Shown: positions 11,713-21,790 of the stretch, one piece after another | Layout: every line of letters begins with the position of its first letter | Position numbering within the stretch: the first letter of the stretch is position 1 | NCBI RefSeq assembly: GCF_036898095.1 | Contig: NC_090750.1 | Coordinates: forward strand, 85,389,075 to 85,453,074 | DNA length: 64,000 nt | Reading direction: 5' to 3' | Source: Palaemon carinicauda | Taxonomy: Eukaryota; Arthropoda; Malacostraca; Decapoda; Palaemonidae | Notes under the pieces: generated by a model | Told to the model about the DNA's origin: nothing | Seen by the model: the letters and a program-made list of their open reading frames with translations, nothing else | Databases searched by the model: none | Translations under genes and position numbers: made by a program

Positions 11713-12235
11713 TCATGGGCAAGCGAGGAAGTACAGTGACAACCCGAATCTGTCTAGACTATCTGGGTCGTACAGACAACTCCTTAACGGGTTGCTGAGG
11801 TTGCCGCACTGCGTCACAACAAGTCCCTTCTGTTGGTTGTTGAACGTCTTCCCCGTGACACATTGACTCCGTAAACAAAAATCCTCTAACAAGGACTAAG
11901 CTTGGACTGCATGTCATGCAACACAGCTCAAGGTCTATGGGAGCAGGTGTGGTAACAGACGGGATTAGCGGCTGAAGTGGAACCATTACCTTCCCTGTAA
12001 GCATGTTATGCTTAAATAAAAGTCCATAAGAGGTTATGCAGCTAAAGGCTCCCTCCAAATGACAGAGTCCTCAAGGGAATATCAGAAGGAGGGAGAAAAG
12101 AACTTTCTCATCTACAGGGACCTTATCCTAGAAAAGCTAAGTTCTCTGAGTGAGGGTTCACTGGTGCAAAAGCAGCAGACTAGAAGGCAACGTTATGAAA
12201 CTGCTTGACAGTCTAGTGAGTTGGCAACAACCCAA

Positions 12236-12498
12236 GATATGTTGAGAAGCATGCGGTAAGGTATGCAGAGCATGATGAATGCAGAGTATGCTGTATGCAG
12301 AGCATGCTGTATGTAGAGCATGTTGTATGCAGAGCATGCTGTATGTAGAGCATGTTGTATGCATAGCATGCTGAAAGCAGAGCATGCTGTATGCAGAGCA
12401 TGTTGAATGCAGAGCATGCTGAATGCAGAGCATGCTGAATGCTGAGCATGTAGTAAGCAGAGCCTGCTGTAAGCAGAGCCTGCTGTAAGGAAAGCAGA
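12236..12498. repeat. 16-bp tandem repeat (about 16 copies)
   Basis: Imperfect tandem copies of a unit close to AGAGCATGCTGTATGC, with GCATGC palindromes in most copies. It lies in the Gag-derived part of copy A. The last two units change to AGAGCCTGCTGTAAGC. It has no comparable block in copies B or Z. Confidence 0.9.
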
Positions 12499-13018
12499 GC
12501 GTGTGCATGGCGTTTAACATTTCTCAGAAATTCCATGACCAGTGCTAGAGTGCTTTATGCATGCTTGCATGGGGTTTAAAAATCAACATAATGTTTACCT
12601 TACATTCATAACTCATGATTCATATTTTTGCCATGGTTAGAAAATGGAGGTAAGGCATGCTGAACAGCAGAGTCAGAACGAGCTGGAACAACAACAGTGG
12701 AAGGTGCAGAAAGTTCCTGTTCCTGTGGTATGAGTGGAGCGTGAAGAGACCGAGGTTGCGCAGAACAAGGTAAAGTTCCCGCAAGCAGAGGTGTCTGAGG
12801 CGCAGGATCAGGGTGCACGGGTTGAGCTCGGTGTAGCAGCTGAGGAGACTGACTCACAGGTGGAAGAGGTTGTACCTCCACCGAGAGTTGCACCACCGGT
12901 GGAGCAGCCAGGGGAGGAGGAGGAAGAGTGGGGTAATCCTCCTGATCCCAAACCGAAGGTTGCCTTAAAGAAGGCTGAGGCTGAACAACACTGGGAACAG
13001 CGAACACAGAAAGAGGTT

Positions 13019-13640
13019 CAACATCGTACGCCTGGCAGATGGTGCTGCGACTGGGTGCAGCGAGTGCAGGCGGGTTGAGCACAGGCTGAAAGGGTGCAGG
13101 GGAGGTGCAACACTCTCAGCCCGACACTCACACAACAGGTCCGAAAGCTGTGCTTGCATGGACTGTAGTAGAGTCTACAACATCGTACGCCTGGCAGATG
13201 GTGCTGCGACTGGGTGCAGCGAGTGCAGGCGGGTTGAGCACAGGCTGAACGGGTGCAGGGGAGGTGCAACACTCTCAGCCCGACACTCACACAACAGGTC
13301 CGAAAGCTGTGCTTGCATGGACTGTAGTAGAGTCTACAACATCGTACGCCTGGCAGATGGTGCTGCGACTGGGTGCAGCGAGTGCAGGCGGGTGCAGCAC
13401 AGGCTGAACGGGTGCAGCCGGTTGGTGCACCACCGGTGCAGGCGGGTGCAGCACAGGCTGAACGGGTGCAGGCGGTTGGTGCACCACCGGTGCAGGAGGA
13501 GGAGGAGGTGCAACACTCTCAGCACGACACTCACGCATCAGGTCCGAAAGCTGTGCTTGCATGGACTGTAGTAGAATCCACAACATCGTACGCCTGGCAG
13601 GTGGTACTGCGATCAGGCGGAGCGAGCATAGGGGGGGGGG
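13019..13640. repeat. 159-bp tandem repeat within copy A Gag
   Basis: Copies of the block starting CAACATCGTACGCCTGGCAG begin at 13019, 13178, 13337 and 13581. The first two steps are exactly 159 bp (53 codons). The third unit is lengthened to 244 bp by an internal duplication of a roughly 54-bp GC-rich segment (GTGCAGGCGGGTGCAGCACA...). The first two units are nearly identical, so the expansion is recent. Confidence 0.9.
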
Positions 13641-14067
13641 GGAGTGTAGGCGCACTCTCAGCCCGACAAACTGATGACTGAGGAGAGACAGAGCTAACCC
13701 AATGACTGCATCCGGGTTGTTGAACTTTACTTCGTACGTCTGGCATAGGTCTGGACTTTACGTTTAAGAGGTCTTGAGACCTGAGACCAGCGTAACTCTG
13801 CCTTTATTTTCTCCTCTAAATCTCTTCTGCAGACGAGCAAAATAAGGGCTCAATCGTCTGCGGGTGGGAGTGACGGTCTCGATAAGACACGCCCACAACC
13901 ACCGAGGATACTTCTGTGCGCCGATCAAGGCCTGCCGAACCCTTATGCCCTTCGACATTGCTTCTCCCCTGGGCTTGGGAGCTTGCAAGAGGTCCCGGAC
14001 TGGGAGGACGACTGGCGCGCACAAAAGTACCCTCACGCATAACACTGACATACTTTGCGCTAATCAC

Positions 14068-14366
14068 TTATCACTTTGATTTCTGTTTGCACTTATTTCA
14101 CTGAACTCGAAACTTTAAGTGGTTTGTACCTGAAACACGCAATTCTATCCTTCTCAAAAGTTAGTAATTGCGAAAACAGAATTACAATGTAACAGAAAAA
14201 TCTAATGAAAGAAAATTCAGTGGCTGGAAAGAGACTAAACACTAGATCACTCTAGAAACGTTTAGTTTCTTCCCCTAAAGAGACTAGGGATAAGAGCAAA
14301 ACGATAACGACGTTACTCGTACGCCTGGCAGGCTTGAGGGAAACGTTTATCCTCTTTCTCCCTCCG

Positions 14367-14403
<37 letters not shown>

Positions 14404-15179
14404 ACTTAGAACCTGAGAGAAGAGCCCAATCATATATATCGTTAAAACATATTATTGTTAAAGGAAAAAACTGAAATATTTCCCAAAAAGAAAAGTTCCT
14501 TATTAGGATCAAAACCATTAAGTTAAGAAAGAATGAACAAAACGCTAGAAACGGTTACTCTTTACTGCAATGTGAAACCGTGAACATTCTTTCTCTATCG
14601 TAACGATAGAGTGCAAGTTGAAACGTTCTGAACGTCAACAACTGCCGAGACAAACAAAACGTTAGTTCAACTTTGAAAAAGTACGAGACTATCAAAGAAA
14701 TTCTTTCAAAGACCTTAAAATAGCATAATATGTTAACAGGTAAAACCGAAATGACGGGCTCACGATAATTAACTTCGGTACCAAGAAAAGACCGCCTACT
14801 ATTAGGAAGGTCGAATATAAACAAATATAAAAATTAATTTTAATAAGTTTATAATAAAAGGAAGTTAATCGAAGAGGCCTATAAGAGGCGGAGAGATATA
14901 AAATAAATCTATAACTTTTGTTAAGCAAAATTAAGAAAGAGAGTCTATACTCTCTTAGACACCAACACTTCCGTCTAAGGGAAGGGTCGGCCATTGAAAG
15001 GTGAACGAGAGTTCATACTCTCTTCGTCACCAAAAATAATCAAATTATTCCAAAAGCTAACTAAGCTAAAATAGAAGTTTCCAGTAAAGCGACAGCCGAA
15101 ATCAAAGAGAAATACTTCACCAAAGTCGTGAAAATACTCCAAGAACATAAGCGTATCCCAGAACGTCTTGTCAGAAGCA
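14068..15179. other. Copy A 5' region, non-coding
   Basis: Between the Gag relic and the 5' terminal repeat of copy A. Closely similar to 33180-34330 in copy C, sharing TTTCACTGAA, a CTCTCTCTC patch (14373-14401, 33542-33560), CTATCGTAACGATAGAG and AAGAGGCCTATAA. This probably represents the leader between the 5' ITR and Gag, expanded in these two deleted copies. Confidence 0.6.
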
Positions 15180-15356
15180 CGACAGAGGAATAATTGAGGA
15201 GGTGTCAACAAGAAGTACTTGAGTACCTGGCCACAGGTGGCGCTGGTAAGAACACCCCCTTCTAGTATTGTGATAGCTGGCGTATCCCTCCATAGAATTC
15301 TGTCGGGCAACAGAGTTGACAGCTACATGATTATCGGGTAAGTTTAATATTGAAAA
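15180..15356. repeat. 5' (right) inverted terminal repeat, copy A
   Basis: Inverted match to about 8640-8815. Shared blocks include TACTTGAGTACCTGGCCACA, the CACCCCCTTCTAGTATTGTG segment, and CTGTCGGGCAACAGAGTTGA. The outermost bases differ between the two ends (TTAATATTGA on the right, TTTTGAATATA on the left); the ICR carries both versions. Confidence 0.85.
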
Positions 15357-15486
15357 CCTTCAAATAGTATTGCATTTAAACCCTTTCCAAATCACCATGT
15401 AATTTTCACAAACAATATCAGTGAAAATTGTATGCAGATATACAATATTATCTACAAATCACTTAAATTATATAACAATTTTTTTT

Positions 15487-17237
15487 AAAAATAATCTATA
15501 TTTTCCTAACCATATACACCTGATTCCTTTAATTCCTGAGAATTTGGAATCAGTCATTAAACTTGGATAACAAGCAGTTATCCAACTGCCCTGCACCCTC
15601 TCCAGTCAGAGTGTCTTCACTTTTGACCATCGGCCCAGGACTGAGAGGGGTGGCTGAGGAGGGAAGTTGGATTAAAGGATTCAGGTCTGTATAGCTAGTA
15701 AAAATGACAATTACCTTTCAAAAAAATTTAATTCATTCCGACGTGAGATACAAACCCCCACCCTTTAATTAGGGAGACTCACGGCTTGGTGGGTTGGAAG
15801 TCCCTTGTAACCAAACTGGAAGGTTTAATTTCTTCCCTGGAAGTGATCAACGCTTCATCTATTGAGACGCTACTGAAAGACCACACCTTTCATATGGATG
15901 AAAGACCCATAGGACCCGAGTTATATATGCATACATGTACAGTATGCAACCAAAACTAAAGATATCTTTTCTACAGAGGGGATGTCAGTTGGAAACAAAT
16001 ACCAAGCAAAGATTAATGGGTTGGTATAGGATCCACCCTCTTCCTCCTCATTACAGGAGTATGGGGAGAAATACTGCTTTAAACTTAAAGAATCATGTCA
16101 TGAAGCCACCATTGCTGATGAAAAAGACTCTGACCCTCAGGCCTGGGGTGTTGGACCCCTTTTGGATAGCACTGCAGCGCCCTACTCTAAATCATCACCC
16201 AACTACTCCCGAAGGGAGGGGATGGAAAAGGACTTGAACCTAAGAAAGTAGTCCGCAGGGCTCTGGGTTTTGGCGCAAATCCAGCCCAAATCTGAAGGAG
16301 ACCTACCCTCTCAACGTAGGTGAATAAAAGTGTGTGTGTGTACTCGCCACCTCTTTTTGTTGATGTTAAGGACAGACTTAAGAGCCAGAACTCTGCTTAG
16401 CAACCTCCACAAAGGTTCGAATGGAATATGTGTAAGAGTCCTGACAGCCACAGTCACATCCCATCCCGGGGACACAAGAACCTGGGGTGGATCAGCTTGC
16501 TCAAAGCTCCTCACGAGCCTAGACAACTCCCAGGAAGTGTAGAGGTCTGTACCCTTCAATCAGAAGGTCACACTCAAGGCCAATCTATAGCCTTTGACAG
16601 CCTCAACTATGAGTGGTTTCTCTCGGCAAAGAAAAACGAGGAGGTCACCGATCTGTGCAAAAACTATTCTTATGTGAGAAATATCTATTTTATGAAACAA
16701 ATCTCAGAAGATAGTCCTCTTAGCCTGGTAGAACAGCTGTAGAGGACATCTGGAGACATCAGAAACACGCTGACTGACCGACAGCCAAGGGCGAGGAATT
16801 TAACCTATGAAGGTCGCTGCCGCACACAAAGCAGAGAACATTAGGGGTTCCCCACGCATGCTAATCTGAAAACTCACTGACGATGATTGGGAAGCTCACA
16901 CCTGCAGCGTACTCCTCTGGGACCAATGCAGTCATGCCCCCATAGCATGGAGGGAGTGTATGTCTACAGCCAACCAGTTGCCGATTCCACCCCTCCCTCG
17001 GCTACAAGCTCCTCGTTTCCATTCCACAATTAACAACCAACATTCACTTCCTGAGATAATGAAGAAAATTAATAAGTTTGACATAAAGCGATCGAAGTAA
17101 AGTGAAGACTCTCCTACTGGAGAGGGCCCCACACCTTCATCAGTTCCAAGTTTAACAACTGATTCCAGCTCGCGCTGAAGTAATCTCCCTAATTAAAGAA
17201 CGAGAATTTGTAGGTCGTGTAGGAACAAACATGCATT
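15487..17237 (-). mobile_element. Deleted DIRS-type element F
   Basis: Short DIRS-type element of the same kind as E. The left terminus (ATATTTTCCTAACCATATAC) recurs inverted near 15675-15705, followed by a second arm (TTCATTCCGACGTGAGATAC) that is complementary to the right end near 17170-17235 (ATTAAAGAACGAGAATTTGT...). The body is about 1.75 kb and holds only a recombinase fragment (16311-16559) plus Gag-like scraps. Non-autonomous. Confidence 0.65.
16311..16559 (-). pseudogene. Tyrosine recombinase fragment, element F
   Basis: The segment SRLVRSFEQADPPQ followed by PGWDV resembles the core-binding part of the recombinase in elements D (LIKNFEQSCPTQ, PQWDV) and E. The catalytic boxes are missing. 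Confidence 0.5.
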
Positions 17238-18685
17238 CCCATTGGTTTAGAGTCCAAAATTTCAAGAACAAACAAGATTTTTTTTTAAACAATGTTTTGA
17301 AAAAATTATTTGGTAGTCCACTAATCTGTATTCTCACCATAGATCACAAAATATACAGGTTGATCACAAGCGTTTTTTCTAGAGCAGGAAGTTAAGATGT
17401 GGATAATGTCACTGAACTCCTGACCTGTTCTACCCCAGATTCCTATCATATTTTTCAAAAATCTGGGTTCCAGTAACTGAAGACTTTGATATAAAAAATC
17501 TGGGTTCCAGAATTGAAGACTTTGATATAGAAGTCATAGACCCTATAAGACATCCTTTTATCCCCAGAAGAGATCAATAAAATAGAAGAAATTGAAGCTT
17601 TGAGTTCTAATTTTCAAATGAGGAAAATATTCTTTGTCAAGCTCTTCCTGAGTTTATTTCTAAGCCTCTAATATAGGCAGATATATTCTTAGTTGTTGAT
17701 CCAGAGAAAAGGGGAATAAAATACTGCAGAACGTTATTAATTATAGCTTGTATGGGTCTATCCTGCTCGCTTGGTTTATGACTTCTTTATTGAAACTTGG
17801 ATTCCGATTGAAATAACATGGGTACAAATCCGCTCTTAGTTCTGACATCATTTATACCTCCTTAAATCATATCCTTTAACAGCTGAAATACAATTCCCTA
17901 TCATAAATTAAAAACAATGATATTAAACAATATAGTATACTGTACCTAAACTGGAATTGGTTACTAAAAACCTTCTTTGAATTCAACTAACTGAAAGAAA
18001 TATGAAATTGTCATTGGTTTAAATTATTGTAAGAAATTCTATTGATGCTCAAATGGATAATCTAGATGACTATGATAACCCATTATGGCTAACAGTCTCC
18101 ATGAGGCTACCTTACACGTGCAGGGTTTTGGTGCGTTACTTTCGCTAGTTACTGATTAAGATTTTTTTTATAAAATGTAATCAAATTAATATTCACAGAT
18201 TAGCGTTCGAAAACCGAACAGGGAAATGCATCAGCTGTCCTAACCCCTTCTTCTATGTATCTTTGATCAATATTGCATAAAACACGAGTTGGAATTGATT
18301 CAGTCTTATCATCATGTTACTGTAGCTGGCCAAATTAAACCAAATTAATTATTCACTGCTGACTGCTCACTTGAAAGATGATAGTCGAAGGGATTGGGTA
18401 ACTTCCTTCAAAGAGCAGAGAAACTACCACAAAGTAAATGAGTTATCCTCTCATCATTTCCGGAATTCGAAGAGTGAGAACACTAAGAAAAAAAAAGGGG
18501 GGGAGGGGGGAGCTTACAGTCACCTGTCATAAAGGTACAAAACTCATGGGGCTTCAAAAGAGTATCATCATAAGAACAAAATTCATTTTACCATATACTT
18601 ACCTTTCAGTGCGCTTCCGCTAAACCACGAGAATGGCCACAAAATTACAGTACCTCAAAAACAACCCTTACAACAAATACGAATC
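17238..18685. other. Intronic AT-rich stretch
   Basis: No exon, repeat boundary or terminal motif recognised. There is a local duplication around 17440-17525 (AATCTGGGTTCCAG...GAAGACTTTGATATA appears twice, about 49 bp apart). Confidence 0.45.
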
Positions 18686-19870
18686 AGAAAAGATCCAACA
18701 GTTTAGAGGTCCCCTTTTTGTTTTGTTTCATTTGTTGATGTCGGTCACCCCCCAAAATTGGGAGAAGTGCCTTGGTATATGGGGGAAGTGCCTTGGTATA
18801 TGTATGTAGAAAGCAAAGAAATGGTACATCCCTACCCATTGTACCTAAAGGAAAAATTGGATACTCTGTGACAAGCGGGTGGATGGGGCTTTCCCCTCGC
18901 ACCACCTGTCATTACCAACTACTGCACCTTGTTAATCATCCAATGGGCGTTCCTGCACCGCTGCAGACACACACCTATCCCAAAGGACAAAAGGTTTGTA
19001 AAAACATGGGAACAAAAATTTATTTACTTTAATGTAGTGTTAAGACTGCTAAGAATTTAGTTGATCTATCATTATACTGACAATAAATACAGGGAATAGC
19101 CCCTTTTCCCTACTACAAGCACTTAAAGAGACCAAAGTAAATATCCTGATAGATGGGCCAGGGTCTCTTTTCCTGGAGTGTCTAAGGATTGCTACTAAAG
19201 TACTGCAATTAAGCTTTTTTGGGGCAATAAGTTTGTACTGAAACAAACTTTATGATGACATAGCTTTGATATACTATAAGTCAAAAACAGCATATACTGT
19301 ATGTACAATTCACTAGCCACCATCAGAACCTGAGACAAGCCAACATATATCAGAAGGCTCCTTGCTCCTGCTGCACACTCCCCAGGGAATGAGCTAGGGG
19401 AGTAAGCACAGGAGCAGCAAAAGCAGATGCACCCAATGAACGGAAGGAAGAAGAAAAGCTCGCCTCCTCCCCCTCAAAGCATACACCTGTCACTGCTAGG
19501 AAGCCACGACCTACACTTAGCACATGGGGATGATTGAGAATAATCATACCCTTAGCAAGAGCACAGAGTGAGTTGATTTACAGTCAGTTTAAAAAAAACA
19601 TGGGATGTAAAGTCCATCCTTCCACAACGAGAGTCTTGTTTGCTTCATAATAACAACCAACAGTCAGTAATCACTTCCTGGAAGAAAAAGAAAACGAAAA
19701 GTTCACATCAGTATGCCCGTGTTCGATGCACCCAAAAACATAAGTGAAGAGATTTTGACAGATGAGGGATAGGGGCTCCTCTCTCTCACCTGTCACTTAA
19801 CTGCTCTTAGGGGCTATGGCTGATAGTCTAAGAGGCCTCATCCGGAAAAAAGGTCCGGGCAATCAGGGTG
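18686..19870. mobile_element. Probable decayed E/F-type DIRS relic
   Basis: The stretch 19630-19800 resembles the 5' leader of elements E and F (AACAACCAACAGTCAGTAAT with CACTTCCTG; compare 17030-17060 and 5100-5125), and 19350-19550 resembles Gag-like scraps. No termini were located. A short direct repeat (AAGTGCCTTGGTATATG, twice) lies at 18765-18802. Low-confidence call. Confidence 0.35.
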
Positions 19871-20179
19871 TATGTGTTAAACGAATCATCAGCTGCCCAG
19901 CTTTGACACTGAAAACAGTTCCTATATAAAGGATAATGATTTGTATCCAAGTAGGCACAAATATAATTTCTGTCAAACACAGATCTATACTGTTGTTTTA
20001 CATAATTGGAGTTGCAGAGAGTTTCCTTCTGGTGTTCAATGTCAGAGATAGTTAATCTTAGGCTAAAGCTGGAAATTCTGATATAAGCCACCCCAATTTT
20101 CCTTAAGATTCTAAAATTGCATAATTCTACTGTTATACAAACCAGTGACTACAGTTTATATAGGTATTACAGTACTTAC

Positions 20180-20313
20180 CAACCATTGATATCATGCTTG
20201 CAATTTATGTTAGTTCCTCTCGAAATTAAGGCAGCTAATGCTTCATTATCACCATAGCAACAGGCTTCTCTCAGCTTTTCCTCGTTGAGCTTTGTCATAT
20301 CCATTTTGGAAAC
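20180..20313 (-). CDS. ANKRD40: ANKRD40-like, coding exon 1 (start codon)
   Basis: Minus-strand exon with the ATG at 20304-20302 in a good context (CCAAAATGG). It encodes MDMTKLNEEKLREACCYGDN and continues to HDINGW, the first helix pair of an ankyrin domain with an N-terminal LxEAxxxGD pattern. It ends in TG followed by GTAAGT (20179-20174); the split Trp codon is completed by the first base of the exon ending at 7806. A CAG acceptor at 20316-20314 suggests an untranslated exon further upstream, not located. The intron to exon 2 is 12.4 kb and holds DIRS elements A and F. The gene is cut off by the window, so total length is unknown. Confidence 0.8.
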
Positions 20314-21043
20314 CTGTAAGGAAAATTATGATTGTTACACTGCAAATATAATTGTAATAGCACAGAGAGTACTTGCACTGAAGCTTGAAAAAAATACTTT
20401 CTTCCCTTTATTTGTCTTTCTCAACGACTCTTCTATAAACAAATTCTACTGTATATTTACAAAGCAATAATTATAAAACATTTTTCACAAGCAAAGAAAA
20501 TGGACCAACACAAATGCCGACATGTAAGAATAGCAACTACATCATATATCTCCATTGAAGATACTGAAGTCCGATTCCTCAATTGTGCTTAGCAATGCTC
20601 CATTGATATGCTAATCATGTGTGGCAGAATCCAATTCTTTTATCCTTGTCATGCATAAGCCTCATCTAATTCTGACAGTGAGAAATTAAGATATGCTAAT
20701 ACAGTATTGCACTATATATCAAGATACTTCCCTTCTCCATACTGTATATACCTTTATTAATGTCAGTTTTTCAACATTCTCTTGAGCTTTATTAATTAAT
20801 TTTCATAAATGACTAACCAAGTACTGTACAGTATATTTTTGTGCACTGTTCACTATAAATGTGTTTTTTAAAAAGGCTTTCATGAGAATTTTCTTGGAAA
20901 TACCTATGATATAATGAGCTTAAAGCAATTATAGGTATTTTATAACAAATAAAATACAGTATAGGTCGTATTCTGTAACTCTGATAGAATTGCAAGAAAA
21001 CAGTACTTGATCATACAAAAACAAATCTTTTTTTAAATAATAT
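20314..21043. other. Upstream of ANKRD40-like exon 1; ends in a DIRS terminus remnant
   Basis: AT-rich. The last 45 bases before copy B (AACAAATCTTTTTTTAAATA) align with the left terminus of element F (15477-15505), and continue after copy B at 27551 (TTGTATTTTTCCTAACTATA). Copy B therefore split an older F-type terminus. No promoter motif identified. Confidence 0.5.
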
Positions 21044-21059
21044 GTTATTTTTATTAATA

Positions 21060-21240
21060 AAATAAATTTTTGAATATACTTACCCGGTGATCATATAAGC
21101 TGTCAGCTCTGCTGCCCGACAGAAAAACCTAAGGACAAAATACGCCAGCGATCGCTATACAGGTGGGGGTGTACATCAACAGCGCCATCTGTCGAGCAGG
21201 TACTCAAGTACTGTACTCCATGTAAACACAGAACCAATTT
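21060..21240. repeat. 3' (left) inverted terminal repeat, copy B
   Basis: Begins near TTTTGAATATACTTACCCGG. It is inverted relative to 27370-27545 and shares GCCCGACAGAAAAACCTAAG and ACGCCAGCGATCGCTATACA. Confidence 0.9.
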
Positions 21241-21290
21241 TCTCCTCGGTCCACTGGGTCTCTATTGGGGAGGAAGGGAGGGTCCTTTAA

Positions 21291-21383
21291 TATATGATCA
21301 CCGGGTAAGTATATTCAAAAATTTATTTTATTAATAAAAATAAAATTTTTCAATATTAAACTTAGCCGGTGATCATATAAGCT
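21291..21383. repeat. Internal complementary region, copy B
   Basis: Arm one (GATCACCGGGTAAGTATATT...) complements the left terminus. Arm two (CAATATTAAACTTAGCCGGT...) complements the right terminus. The G/C difference inside CCGGG and CCGGC lets each arm be assigned to one end. Confidence 0.9.
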
Positions 21384-21790
21384 GATTCACACCCAGGGGG
21401 GTGGGTAGAGACCAGCATTACATGTTTACATTATTAAGAGCTAAGTATTTTGTATTTCATTTTAGCAGTTATTCAAAATAACAAACATAAAATAAATAAG
21501 TACCTGGTAAGGAAGTCGACTTGAACAATTACTCTGCCTTTTTAAGTACGTCTTCCTTACTGAGCCTCGCGATCCTCATAGGATGCTGTGCGACTCCTAG
21601 GAGCTGAAGTATCAAGGGTTGCAACCCATACTAAAGGACCACATCAAAACCTCTAATCTAGGCGCTTCTCAAGAAAAGAATTTGACCACCCGCCAAATCA
21701 ACCAGGATGCGAAAGGCTTCTTAGCCTTCCGGACAACCCAAAAACAACAATAAAAAACATTTCAAGAGAAAGATTAAAAAGGTTATGGAA
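21384..21790. other. Copy B 3' non-coding region
   Basis: Between the ICR and the recombinase stop codon. Closely similar to 28615-29030 in copy C and 8945-9330 in copy A (AGTACCTGGTAAGGAAG, GACCACCCGCCAAATCAA). A conserved element 3' UTR; no separate gene seen. Confidence 0.7.

Larger units (their letters stand above)
11713..14067 (-). pseudogene. Gag-like ORF1 relic, copy A
   Basis: Minus-strand sequence similar to the Gag middle region of copies B and C. It includes SSQAQGRSNV (about 13964) and the VQQPGCSHWVSS segment (about 13700-13730), followed by Pro/Val/Gln-rich repeats. The region is swollen by two tandem repeats (13019-13640 and 12236-12498) and broken by frameshifts and stops. 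The N-terminal Cys/His module is not seen in this copy; 14068-15180 reads as decayed non-coding sequence. Confidence 0.65.
8615..15356 (-). mobile_element. DIRS-type retrotransposon copy A (degenerate)
   Basis: About 6.7 kb, coding strand minus, inserted in the ANKRD40-like intron. The left terminus begins GTTATTTTCATTAGTAAAA and the right ends TTAATATTGAAAA. The two are inverted repeats over about 150 bp (TACCCGATAATCATGTAGCT and its complement). The ICR at 8852-8944 joins complements of both termini. Order on the minus strand: Gag relic (about 14067-11713), RT/RNase H without its N-terminal half (11712-10440), recombinase (10549-9329). Gag and RT are fused at a deletion, so it is non-autonomous. 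Confidence 0.9.

Noticed and set aside
12158..12536. Open frames of repeated LCIQHALHT-type peptides
   Set aside because: They are explained by the 16-bp tandem repeat; the repeat is a direct tandem without spacers, so it is not a CRISPR array.
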